A DNA stretch of 64,000 bases from an uncultured Eubacterium sp. Lineage in GTDB: Bacteria; Bacillota; Clostridia; Oscillospirales; Acutalibacteraceae. Of the stretch, positions 36,862 to 45,481 are shown one piece after another. The position numbers were made by a program, and so were the translations under genes. The notes beneath the pieces were generated by a model that saw only the letters and a program-made list of their open reading frames with translations, was not told the DNA's origin and did no database searches. The first letter of the stretch is position 1, and each line of letters starts with the position of its first letter. The stretch covers positions 81,042 through 145,041 of the forward strand of contig NZ_CAKTGT010000004.1 in assembly GCF_934561735.1 (NCBI RefSeq), read 5' to 3'.

Positions 36862-37913
36862 TATTTCAAACCGAAGAATTTCGGTATATCCTCATTCTTA
36901 ATTTTCTGCGTAAACGACTCGCCGATTTTGCTCAAAAGCACAAAGTTGATTGAATCCGCCGTACGCTTTTTGTCGGCGTTCATACAAGCGATGATGTCCT
37001 GCAAAGTGTTGCTGTCCTCGGTCATGAGATTGTACTTTTTGAGCACATTTGCAATGCGTTTGCAAGTACCTTCTTCGGTAATTCCGTTTGCCTCGCCGGC
37101 TTTTGTAATCATTACCATACCGATGCCGACAGCCTCGCCGTGCGAAATCGTTGTGAAGTTGTGCAATTTTTCAATAGCGTGACCCGAAGTGTGACCGAAA
37201 TTGAGAAGTGCTCTTTCGCCGTGCTCCTTTTCGTCACGCTCAACAACACCCGCTTTGATGCTGACGCATTCAAAAATAATATCGTCGATTATGTCCTTGG
37301 CATTCTGCTTTTCCGTTTCTTCAAACAACGAAGCGGATTTTATGCAGCCCGTCTTGATAACCTCTGCCATACCGTCCGAGAAAAAGTGCGGCGTCAAAGT
37401 GTTAAGCGTGTTAGGGTCAATAAGAACCAAAACGGGTTGATGAAACGCTCCGCAAAGATTTTTGCCCTGAGGCAAATCAACCGCCGTTTTTCCGCCCACG
37501 GATGAATCCACCTGAGCAAGAAGCGATGTCGGAATTTGAACAAAATCAATACCTCTGAGGTAAATTGCGGCGGCAAAGCCTGCCATATCTCCGCAAACAC
37601 CGCCGCCGAGAGCAACAACAAGGTCATTTCTTGTAAGCCCTTTTTCTGCCATAAATTCCACCATAGAAATTACCGTGGCTGTGGTTTTGGACTCCTCACC
37701 TGCGTCAAAAACAAAGGTGCAAACATCGTAACCGACTGATTTTAGCTGTTCTTCAACGGTGTTGCCGTAAATTTTGTAAACATTGGTGTCGCTTATCAGG
37801 CAAACCTTTGCCGCATTTGACACCTCTTTGATATATTTTCCGCAAGAGGACATCAAGCCTTTTTCAATAAAAATATTGTACCCCTTGCCTACTTTTACAT
37901 TGAGTGTTTTCAT
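36861..37913 (-). CDS. aroB: 3-dehydroquinate synthase
   Basis: NAD- and metal-dependent cyclisation of DAHP, the second step of the shikimate pathway. It has 350 residues. LVVALGGGVCGDMAGFAAA, QIPTSLLAQVDSSVGGKTAV, FSDGMAEVIKTG and LLNFGHTSGHAIEKL carry the cofactor and metal ligands. It overlaps tyrA and aroA by one base each (TAATG-type junctions). Confidence 0.97.
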   Translation of the reverse strand: MKTLNVKVGKGYNIFIEKGLMSSCGKYIKEVSNAAKVCLISDTNVYKIYGNTVEEQLKSVGYDVCTFVFDAGEESKTTATVISMVEFMAEKGLTRNDLVVALGGGVCGDMAGFAAAIYLRGIDFVQIPTSLLAQVDSSVGGKTAVDLPQGKNLCGAFHQPVLVLIDPNTLNTLTPHFFSDGMAEVIKTGCIKSASLFEETEKQNAKDIIDDIIFECVSIKAGVVERDEKEHGERALLNFGHTSGHAIEKLHNFTTISHGEAVGIGMVMITKAGEANGITEEGTCKRIANVLKKYNLMTEDSNTLQDIIACMNADKKRTADSINFVLLSKIGESFTQKIKNEDIPKFFGLK

Positions 37914-38740
37914 TATCCGATTTCTTCCTTAATCTTGTTCGCTCTGTTCATCAAATCCTTGAGCGCCGGAGCGTCCTCATTTACGATGTTATATTTAAAC
38001 TGCATAAGATTTGATACAAGGTCGTCAATTTCTTTTACAAGAGCATCTTTGTTATCAATGAAAAGGTCTGCCCACATATCCGCATTGATTCGTGCAACTC
38101 GTGACACATCACGGTACGAGCCTGCCGAATATCCGGCATGTGACGGAGCAAGAGGAGAAAGCACATATGAGCACGCAAGCACATGAGCGATTTGCGAAGT
38201 AAACGCAATCATTTCGTCGTGGTGCTCGGGAGTTGTTACAACCGTTCTTGCAAAACCCATACCCTGAGCAAGCCCTACAAGTGCGTCAATTTTGTTACGA
38301 GGCGTGCCGTCAACCGGCGTCACAATAAAACTTGCATTGTCATACAAAGTGTCAAGGCTGTTGTCGTAACCGCCGACTTCCCTGCCTGCCATCGGGTGAG
38401 CACCGATAAAGTAAAAATCAAGCTTTTCCTTTTCCATAGCACGGCAAATCTTTGTTTTGATGCCGCAGGAATCGGTTACAACGCTGTCTTTTTTAAAGCT
38501 GTTTTTGTGCTCCAAAATAAACGGAACAATAGCCTCCGGATAAAAATTAACAAAGGTGATGTCGGCTTCTGCCATAAGGGAGTCAATATCGCCCGTTCTG
38601 TCGATAACACCGTCACGAAGAGCCTTTTCTGTAACAGACTCTGTTCTGTTCCAGCCGAGGACGGTGTGGTTGGTATTCTTTTTTAGGGTCTTTGCCAAGC
38701 TGGCACCGATAAGACCCAAACCGCAAATTAAAATGTTCAT
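37913..38740 (-). CDS. tyrA: Prephenate dehydrogenase
   Basis: NAD(P)-dependent oxidative decarboxylation leading to tyrosine. It has 275 residues. A Rossmann fold begins ILICGLGLIGASLAKTL; GAHPMAGREVGGYDNS is the conserved substrate region, followed by the helical dimerisation domain. No ACT domain is present, in contrast to pheA in the same operon. It is the first gene of tyrA-aroB-aroA-aroC-pheA and has a short leader without a T-box. Confidence 0.95.
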   Translation of the reverse strand: MNILICGLGLIGASLAKTLKKNTNHTVLGWNRTESVTEKALRDGVIDRTGDIDSLMAEADITFVNFYPEAIVPFILEHKNSFKKDSVVTDSCGIKTKICRAMEKEKLDFYFIGAHPMAGREVGGYDNSLDTLYDNASFIVTPVDGTPRNKIDALVGLAQGMGFARTVVTTPEHHDEMIAFTSQIAHVLACSYVLSPLAPSHAGYSAGSYRDVSRVARINADMWADLFIDNKDALVKEIDDLVSNLMQFKYNIVNEDAPALKDLMNRANKIKEEIG

Positions 38741-38777
38741 TAGTTTGTCATCCTGTTATACATAAAAATACATATTA

Positions 38778-38806
38778 ATATTAACTTATAAAAGACCCAA
38801 TGTCAA
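38778..38806 (-). promoter_or_regulatory. Promoter of the tyrA-aro operon
   Basis: On the minus strand a perfect TTGACA (38801-38806), 17 nt, TAATAT (38778-38783). The predicted leader is only about 30 nt long, leaving no room for a T-box or attenuator. Confidence 0.75.
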
Positions 38807-38873
38807 ATTATATGCGAATAATGTAATAAATTGTTAACAAAGGCAAAAAGACAAAATATGTATGCAGACAGAA

Positions 38874-38905
38874 AAAAGGGCCGTGGATTTCTCCACAGCC
38901 CTTTT
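38874..38905 (-). terminator. Terminator after the 49-residue peptide gene
   Basis: AAAAGGGC and GTGGA pair with TCCAC and GCCCTTTT with one mismatch and a small loop. On the minus strand the stem is followed by a T-run. Confidence 0.85.
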
Positions 38906-38913
38906 GTAATTTT

Positions 38914-39063
38914 TTACTCACCGTCGCCGAGCAAATCGTAATTATCGTCCTTGTTAAGGTCGTTCTTACCATTTTCTTCAGGATTCGATGCAGTTACCAC
39001 ACCGTTGCCCGACAATGAATATTTCCTGATTTCTAATTCAGGCTCAGAATAAAATTTCTTCAT
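38914..39063 (-). CDS. 49-residue acidic peptide, unrecognised
   Basis: A small gene with an excellent ribosome site (AAGGAGG, 7 nt before ATG 39063) and its own terminator directly after the stop. The product starts MKKFYSEPELEIRKYSL, continues with GNGVVTASNPEENG and ends in an Asp/Asn/Gly-rich stretch with DLLGDGE. It has no cysteine, membrane helix or signal peptide. The layout (charged N-terminal segment with a PELEI block, then a hydrophobic VVTAS junction and a polar tail) recalls short peptides that accompany large surface proteins in ruminococci, and superficially a leader-core precursor; no maturation enzyme is nearby. It starts 23 nt after the giant gene stop, so the two share a transcript. 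Confidence 0.75.
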   Translation of the reverse strand: MKKFYSEPELEIRKYSLSGNGVVTASNPEENGKNDLNKDDNYDLLGDGE

Positions 39064-39086
39064 TACTTTTACCTCCTTAGAAAATC

Positions 39087-42000
39087 TTAAAATGTATCTG
39101 TCGTATTTGTAGGTGTTGTAACCGGTGAATATTCGGTTACAAGTTCGCCCTTGGCATTCTTGTAAGTCAAGTAAGATACCCACTGAAGACCTACTTGAGA
39201 AACAGCCTTGCCTGCGATTGAAGATGTCTTAATTGAGACTACAAATTGATCGCCGCTTGTTGTGTAATTTGACTTAAGTCTGTTTACACCGTTCTTGCCG
39301 GCATTAGCAAGTTTGAGGTCACTGCCGTCGCCGTCAATAGCGCCGTTCTTGTTTATCTTGAGCAAAAGACCTTTTTCAACCAATTCGCAATTAGAAGGAA
39401 GTACGAATTGAGAGATGATTGAGAGCTTTTCGCTCGGAGCAATAACAAGATCTGATCTTGAGTCAACTCTTGCACCGTCACTGTTGCCCGGTTCTGTAAT
39501 AATGCCTTGCTTAACACCCAAGTTGTAGGTGTATTCATCAAGAGGAATAAGGAGTGTATCCTTGTGAACACGGAATGAGTAATCTGTGCCAAGCTTTACA
39601 ACCTTACCCTTTGTGATAGCAGCAGCTACAGGGTTCCAAGCTCTTGTGTCTTCAGTACTACCATAAATGTAACCGCCGTCTTTGAATGGTTCCGGTACAT
39701 CAGGTTGTGAAGAACCGTGTGCATACCAATCTGCAAGATCATCTGCACCAACCTCTACCCAAGCATAAACTTCAGGGTTATTGTAATCAGCAATAGCTCT
39801 GCCGGCATCTGCAATAGTTGTTGTCTTAGAATCATTACCACGGTTAACTGTGTAGTGCATTGCTGTGCCGTTATATCCTTCATCAGCAGTTTGGCCGCGT
39901 TTAAATACTAATTCATCGTTGTACTGAAGATTTTCAATCTTGAAATCAAGACCGGTTTGACCGTAACCGTAAGACATATCTACAACATAAACTGTGTAGT
40001 TCTTTGAACCTGTAAAGTTATAAACAAGTGTGATGTTGGTATTGTCTGAAATAGTTACCTTTTCACCTGCGCTGTAAGTCTTGCCGTTTACCTTGAATGA
40101 ATCGAAGGTGTAGTACGGATACTTAGGAGCAAGAGAAGCATTAAGTGTAAGTTCTGAGCCTGTTGCAACATAATCTGTAGCAACAATGGTTGAGTTGATA
40201 CCGTTGAAGTATGTAACCTTGCTCTGATTTGTTGTTGATGCACTCTTTGTAGTAAGAACTGTGTCACCTCTGATGATGAATGTAAGTTCTTCTGTTGTTG
40301 AGAAAAGCTTGTTTGCAACAGTCGATGTAGGTGATGTCATTTGATAATACCAGTCTACTGTTGGTTTGCTTGGAAGTGCAACTGTAACTTGTGTACCGTA
40401 TGCGTATTCTCCCTTTTGATATGCCTGTGATTGGTCACCGTCAGGAACAATTGTTACTGTGTAATGTCTGAGCTGAATGCCGTTGAGAGCATTTGTAACA
40501 GCGTCATCACATTCTTTTTGAGTTGCGAATGCTTTACAAGTAACTCTTGAAGTACCGAGAAGTACTGTTTGAGTGTCTGTAAGTTTAGCAAGAGCAGCAT
40601 CTATAGCTTCTTGGTCATAAGCATCAGGGTCGGTCATCTTTGATCTGCCCTCTGCCTTCAATGCTTCAAGTACAGATGAATCAACTGTGCTTTCAACAAG
40701 GAGTGATGCCAAACCAGGAATTGTTTTTTCTGCTTCTTCTTTAACAGCCGCAACAACATCGGTTTCGTCCTCGTAGTGAGTCTTTCTTTCTGCGGTTGAC
40801 ATTGTGTAGAAATGCAATTTGCCGATTTCATCTGCAACTGCCTGAACTGAAGCAGCTGTGTACTTGTTGTCTTCTACGCTGTCAACAAGAGTTGCAACTG
40901 CGTTGTCTACAGGAGTGAAATCAATCATGTAAACAAGTCCGTTAAATGCGTTTGTAAGTGCTGTTGTATATTCGTCAACTGCGCTTTGATCGGAAGCAGC
41001 TACATTAACGATATTAATGTCGCTGTATTCGTTTTGATACTTTGAAAGTGCTCTTTCGTAAGCAGTCTTAAATGTAGTCCATGTTTCAGGTCTAACCTTA
41101 GCTTCATCTTTGTTGTAAGCATTTTCGGCAGCTGTAAGAGCGTTCTTGAGAGCTGCATTGCTTGCAGCTTTTTGAAGGTTTTTCTTAGCCAACCAAAGTG
41201 CATCGTACCTTCTGTCGCATTCTGCAATGATGTCGGCATATTCCATATTGCCGTAATCAAAGTTTTCGTTTGCTTCTTCAATAGCGTCTGTAAGAGTCTT
41301 CCATGAAGCTGCAGTGTATTGATTCTTTGTTGCAACAAAGTCAGCACTTGAACATTGGTCGATAAGTTCAAACAATGTGTAAAGGTCTACAAATCTTACA
41401 TTAAGTGCAAGCTTTGCTCTTTCGAAGTCATAACCTGCGAAGTTTGCGAATACGTTGTCGCAATATCTCCAGAAGAATACAATACCGAAGTATGCAGTTG
41501 AGTTACCGAGTTGGAGAGCCTTTGAAACCTTTGAAGGTTTGTTTATTTCATTTACCGGTGCACTTGTGTAGTCTGTGATTGTTACAGTTGTTTTTGTATT
41601 GAACTCTGTCCAGCCGTTCTTTGCGTAAATACCGCCACGGCCCGGAGCTGTTGAACCGTCTGTAACTTCAAGTTCTTTAATGAAATCATGGTCGGCATTT
41701 GTGATGTCGGCACCTGCAGAGTCAACACCGTAAGCCTTACCTGTTGACTGTGTAACCTTAGCGGATGTAATAGCAACATCCATACCGCCAACATTAAATT
41801 GAGTTGAAGCCTTATAGTCTTTAAGCTGTGAAGCAGTCAAGCCGCAATCTGTAGGCCATTTGCTCATACCGCCTGCCTGCTTTGAAACAATTTCGCCTGA
41901 TGTAAGTCTGTTGGCATCAAGGATGATTGAGTCAAATACAGTTTCGTAGTCGGTACCTGTTTGAACATTCCATGAACCCCATTTTGATGTCGGAAGTTCA

Positions 42001-44891
42001 TAAGTATAAGATGTACGCTCTGTTCTGAAAATAATCGGGTCGGTTGTATATTCCCAATAGAACTTTTGGCAATTTGCTCTTTGACCTGTAAATTCAGTTT
42101 TAATTGTTCTGCCCTGGCTTGCAGGAGTACCGTTTGAAATTTGTGAGAAAGCAGGCTGCAAACCACGAACAGCACTGACAATTTTTGTTACGATGCCGGA
42201 ATAGTTTGAAATAGCCGCTGTAACGGTTTCCTTAATTCTGCCGTTGAATGTGCCGAGTGATGCCTTATATGTTTCGGCATCGCTGAGAGCAGATTCAAGA
42301 GTCATGTAGTTACCGTACTTGCTCTTGTCTTTTTCATATGTCTTTGCATATGCGATTGCCGATGTCAACGAATAGCCTGTATCAACCATTACATTGTCAA
42401 GGTTAACTTCTGCCTTTTCAATCAAAGCACAAAGTTGAGTGAGGTAATTTTCTACCTTTGCCTGAGCCTCGGCTGAGTCTTCGATTTTTTCCGTATCAAA
42501 GCCGTAAGCCTCTTCCGAGCCCCAAATAGCAATTTTGATTTCTTTGGTAAGAGCAGTGATTGTTGTTGCATCAACAGTGCCACTCTTGAAGTAAGTTACA
42601 TTGTGAGCAAGAGCCTCTGCGTTGTCAATAGCATATTCAAGAGTCTTTGTTTCAACAACAGTCTTGATCATACCGTTCTTGAGGTTTTCTCTTGCAGTTG
42701 TGAGAGGTTGAGTGTACTGTTCTGCATCAGCCATTACCAAATCATTTGTGTAAAGATTTGCAAAATAACCTGTTGCTGCCTGGTACTTTGCTTCAAACTC
42801 ATCCCATACTTCTTTATTATACTTTGAATAGTCGGCATTGCCTGAGTTGTAAATCTTCTTTGACTTTGAGATTTCGCTCTTCAATGCATCGTAAGCAGAA
42901 GCACCTGTGTCTTCTGTAACTTCAGCTTCATTGATTCCGTCGATGTACTTAGTGATCTTTTGACCTTCTTTAAGTACATTGTCGGTTGTAAGAGTTTTGA
43001 TGTTTGCTTGGTTTGCATAAGTTGTTGCGTTGTCAAACAAAGCAATGAGATCGTGCAAGCCGTTTTGCTTGTAGCTTGAAACTGCCGCAAGCTTGCCGAG
43101 CATGGTTCTGTTTTGGATAGCGTCTGCAAGACCCTTGTAGTTGAATACGGCGATTCTTCTTGGTTGAATTGTGTAGTTACCGCTTGAATCCTTTACGCCG
43201 TTTGTGATCTTGTAGCCCTTCATGTTACCGTCTACGGCTGTAACATCTGTACCTTCGCTACCGCCGTACCAAGCCCAGTACTGACCTACTCTTCTGTAAC
43301 CTCTGTTGTCTGTAGCGTCTGATGTAAAGTCGGCATTGATTGCAGTGCCGTCAACCTGGAATGATGTAGCATAAGCATTCCAATAGTTACCTGCAGAGTA
43401 ACCGAGGTTATCCGACTTACCTTCTGTAATATTGTTTACTTCGGCACCTACATAAGCACTACCGTTATTACGGCAGTTGTTGAAGTCAAGGTTGTTGGTA
43501 CCGTCCTTACCCTTCCAAGTAAGTTCTTTGTTATTGTCGTTAAATGTAGAAATACAGTTGAAGTTTTTATCTACACCGATTTTCTTATCCGACCAGTCCG
43601 AAGTGGAGTTGGCAGCCTGACAAGCATAAACATTGTGGATATATCTTGCCTTATTTTGAAAAGCATTACTGAATGTTTTTCTTGCCATGAACATAACAGG
43701 CATGATGGCAGGTGTTTTGCCGTCATAAAGAAGAACCGTGTTAGGGAAATAAATCTGTACATATGTATTGCCTGCTTCATCAAACTGAGCAGCCATACCG
43801 GAAGAATCGCCACCCTTTTTATCGTGGTTTAAGCCAACGCAGTCTTCGGTGTAAACGATGTTGCTGTAATATGTAACTGTTGTGTTGTTAACAAGGCCCT
43901 TACCTTCGTTGCTGGTGAATGAAGGCTGAAGAGATTCAAACTGACCTGTTACATCATCAACCCAAGCTTCCATTGCCGCAGTTTTTGCAGCAAGGTCTTC
44001 GGAAGCCGCATCGAGTTCTGCCTCGGTAGGAGGAGCGGTTGCAGCACCGTATGCAAATGCGTCACGATAGCGAACAGCCTTTACATATGCCTCATATGCA
44101 GGGAGCATTTTTTTGTAAACAAGGCCGTTTGTACCTACATTGGACATTTTTTGTTCGTAAGCGGCAATCTGCTTGTCGATACCTTCAACGCCCGGGATAA
44201 CCTCTACTTCTTCGCTATACTTGCAAGTAACGGAAGTTTTGCTTGCAGTAACATAGATATCGGACCAAGGAGAACCCGAAGCAGATGCACTTGAGCACAT
44301 AACCATAAGGGTTACATACTTTTCTTTTTGTGCGATTGCATAGTTGAATGCGTCCTTAACATCTACAGTAACTTTACCGCCGCCGGTAATTTCGCTTCTG
44401 GCGATGTCGGTAATCTTTTGAAGATTGAAGTAAGTTGTTGCTTTGTTGATATGATCCGAGCCGGTGTAAAGGGTTGAAAGGCGTGTATCCCCACCTGTCA
44501 ATTCGTTGGCTTTGTCATTTGCAACATAGTAAACGCTGAGGGAAACAGCACTGTCCGACTCACCGGCAAACGCCGTGCTTTCGAAATTAATATCAAAAGA
44601 TGCGGAAGTGAACTCGCTTGCACTGGAAGAAACATCCGAAGTGTTGTACTGCCAATAAGCAAGAGAATAACTGTTGTCCGTGCTGTCGTTTACAATTTGA
44701 TAGTACGAATTCTTGAAACGGCCGCCATCATAGTTAATCAAACCTGTTTTGCTGAACTTAGCAGTAGCGGTTTTTTCAACTATAACGTTGTCCGTTGTAG
44801 AGTCAGCCAATGCTGTAAGAGGCAGAGCGGTAACAATCATTAACACTGCCAACAAACAAGCTATTGACTTTTTGAATAGTCTTTTAACCAT
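39087..44891 (-). CDS. Giant secreted protein with FIVAR-like repeats
   Basis: A 1934-residue protein. Residues 1-29 are a signal peptide (basic start, hydrophobic core, cleavage after TALA). About 30-250 form a beta-rich domain of carbohydrate-binding or adhesin type. Helical segments resembling FIVAR modules recur near 690-760, 1190-1240 and 1255-1320, with the pattern of tryptophan-centred helices (YTAASWKTLTDAIEEA, VRPETWTTFKTAYERA). From about 1475 there are internalin/Ig-like beta repeats (YTVTIVPDGDQ, VTYFNGINST). No LPxTG, dockerin, SLH or C-terminal helix was found, so it is probably released or held non-covalently. No catalytic domain was recognised. GGAGG precedes the ATG. Confidence 0.85.
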   Translation of the reverse strand: MVKRLFKKSIACLLAVLMIVTALPLTALADSTTDNVIVEKTATAKFSKTGLINYDGGRFKNSYYQIVNDSTDNSYSLAYWQYNTSDVSSSASEFTSASFDINFESTAFAGESDSAVSLSVYYVANDKANELTGGDTRLSTLYTGSDHINKATTYFNLQKITDIARSEITGGGKVTVDVKDAFNYAIAQKEKYVTLMVMCSSASASGSPWSDIYVTASKTSVTCKYSEEVEVIPGVEGIDKQIAAYEQKMSNVGTNGLVYKKMLPAYEAYVKAVRYRDAFAYGAATAPPTEAELDAASEDLAAKTAAMEAWVDDVTGQFESLQPSFTSNEGKGLVNNTTVTYYSNIVYTEDCVGLNHDKKGGDSSGMAAQFDEAGNTYVQIYFPNTVLLYDGKTPAIMPVMFMARKTFSNAFQNKARYIHNVYACQAANSTSDWSDKKIGVDKNFNCISTFNDNNKELTWKGKDGTNNLDFNNCRNNGSAYVGAEVNNITEGKSDNLGYSAGNYWNAYATSFQVDGTAINADFTSDATDNRGYRRVGQYWAWYGGSEGTDVTAVDGNMKGYKITNGVKDSSGNYTIQPRRIAVFNYKGLADAIQNRTMLGKLAAVSSYKQNGLHDLIALFDNATTYANQANIKTLTTDNVLKEGQKITKYIDGINEAEVTEDTGASAYDALKSEISKSKKIYNSGNADYSKYNKEVWDEFEAKYQAATGYFANLYTNDLVMADAEQYTQPLTTARENLKNGMIKTVVETKTLEYAIDNAEALAHNVTYFKSGTVDATTITALTKEIKIAIWGSEEAYGFDTEKIEDSAEAQAKVENYLTQLCALIEKAEVNLDNVMVDTGYSLTSAIAYAKTYEKDKSKYGNYMTLESALSDAETYKASLGTFNGRIKETVTAAISNYSGIVTKIVSAVRGLQPAFSQISNGTPASQGRTIKTEFTGQRANCQKFYWEYTTDPIIFRTERTSYTYELPTSKWGSWNVQTGTDYETVFDSIILDANRLTSGEIVSKQAGGMSKWPTDCGLTASQLKDYKASTQFNVGGMDVAITSAKVTQSTGKAYGVDSAGADITNADHDFIKELEVTDGSTAPGRGGIYAKNGWTEFNTKTTVTITDYTSAPVNEINKPSKVSKALQLGNSTAYFGIVFFWRYCDNVFANFAGYDFERAKLALNVRFVDLYTLFELIDQCSSADFVATKNQYTAASWKTLTDAIEEANENFDYGNMEYADIIAECDRRYDALWLAKKNLQKAASNAALKNALTAAENAYNKDEAKVRPETWTTFKTAYERALSKYQNEYSDINIVNVAASDQSAVDEYTTALTNAFNGLVYMIDFTPVDNAVATLVDSVEDNKYTAASVQAVADEIGKLHFYTMSTAERKTHYEDETDVVAAVKEEAEKTIPGLASLLVESTVDSSVLEALKAEGRSKMTDPDAYDQEAIDAALAKLTDTQTVLLGTSRVTCKAFATQKECDDAVTNALNGIQLRHYTVTIVPDGDQSQAYQKGEYAYGTQVTVALPSKPTVDWYYQMTSPTSTVANKLFSTTEELTFIIRGDTVLTTKSASTTNQSKVTYFNGINSTIVATDYVATGSELTLNASLAPKYPYYTFDSFKVNGKTYSAGEKVTISDNTNITLVYNFTGSKNYTVYVVDMSYGYGQTGLDFKIENLQYNDELVFKRGQTADEGYNGTAMHYTVNRGNDSKTTTIADAGRAIADYNNPEVYAWVEVGADDLADWYAHGSSQPDVPEPFKDGGYIYGSTEDTRAWNPVAAAITKGKVVKLGTDYSFRVHKDTLLIPLDEYTYNLGVKQGIITEPGNSDGARVDSRSDLVIAPSEKLSIISQFVLPSNCELVEKGLLLKINKNGAIDGDGSDLKLANAGKNGVNRLKSNYTTSGDQFVVSIKTSSIAGKAVSQVGLQWVSYLTYKNAKGELVTEYSPVTTPTNTTDTF

Positions 44892-44970
44892 TTAAAAAAC
44901 CTCCCTAAGATTTAACGAATTATGTACATAGATACAGTTTATACATAATACCATTATTTAATTCTCTTAA

Positions 44971-44999
44971 ATAATAGCATATATATCAAAAATAATCAA
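44971..44999 (-). promoter_or_regulatory. Promoter of the giant secreted gene
   Basis: On the minus strand TTGATT (44994-44999), 17 nt, TATTAT (44971-44976), leaving a leader of about 75 nt. Confidence 0.7.
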
Positions 45000-45200
45000 G
45001 AGAAAAATGAATTTTTTTAACAATTTGTAAATTTTTTAAAAAATGCCCTATTTACGCGGTTTTTGACGGATTATTTTGGTATTTGCGAAAAAAGTTTATA
45101 AAAAAATTTTTTGCGGATTTAATTTTTTGTCAATTTATTATATGCAAACGCCAAACTATAATGATATTTATTATATATTATATACATTTATATTGGGTAA

Positions 45201-45292
45201 CCGTAGGGGCGAACTGCGTTCGCCTGCGGAAATACGGGAAGATAATATCTTCCCCTACGGTATTTACGGGAGGATGATGTTCTCCCCTACAG
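45201..45292. repeat. Three tandem short palindromic units
   Basis: Unit A (45201-45230) contains the hairpin GGCGAA-N5-TTCGCC framed by CCGTAGGG and TGCGGA. Units B (45233-45260) and C (45265-45292) have the form TACGGGA-N11-TCCCCTAC. The element at 14565-14592 has the same form with 12 inner bases. Inner arms are complementary within B (AGATA/TATCT) and partly within C, but differ between units. This is the organisation of a REP-like dispersed palindrome family. Confidence 0.75.
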
Positions 45293-45400
45293 TATTCATT
45301 GTTTTGTATATTTATGCGTGTTTTGTTGTAAATATATACATATAACAGCGAATTTTTGCAATTTTATTTGTATTTTTATGCAGAAATTTGCAAAAAGGGG

Positions 45401-45428
45401 TTGCAATATAAATATGAAGTGATATAAT
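45401..45428 (+). promoter_or_regulatory. Promoter of argG
   Basis: TTGCAA (45401-45406), 16 nt, TATAAT (45423-45428). Several TTTTGCA or ATGCA motifs crowd the -35 side (45353-45406) and could be regulator half-sites, but no clear ArgR box was recognised. Confidence 0.65.
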
Positions 45429-45450
45429 AGTGACAGTTAGAAAAAACGGA

Positions 45451-45464
45451 GCCGCAAAGGCGGC
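45451..45464 (+). promoter_or_regulatory. Small leader hairpin upstream of the argG ribosome site
   Basis: GCCGC-AAAG-GCGGC forms a perfect 5-bp GC stem that ends 3 nt before the AAGGAG site of argG. It could position or protect the ribosome site. It is too short to be a recognised riboswitch. Confidence 0.4.
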
Positions 45465-45481
45465 ATAAAGGAGTTTATATT

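Larger units (their letters stand above)
44892..45481. other. AT-rich divergent intergenic region, giant secreted gene / argG
   Basis: This 590-nt stretch holds the promoter of the giant gene on its left, a block of three palindromic units (45201-45292) in its middle, and the argG promoter and leader hairpin on its right. Open frames here are low-complexity or run through the repeats and are not considered genes. Confidence 0.7.

Noticed and set aside
38741..38913. Possible T-box or attenuator before tyrA
   Set aside because: The promoter leaves only about 30 nt of leader, too short, and the only hairpin belongs to the neighbouring peptide gene.
39064..39183. Upstream extension of the 49-residue peptide frame
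   Set aside because: The extension overlaps the giant gene end, whereas the strong AAGGAGG site points to ATG 39063.
45076..45345. 89-codon open frame before argG
   Set aside because: It runs through AT-rich sequence and the palindromic repeats, has no ribosome site and low-complexity composition.
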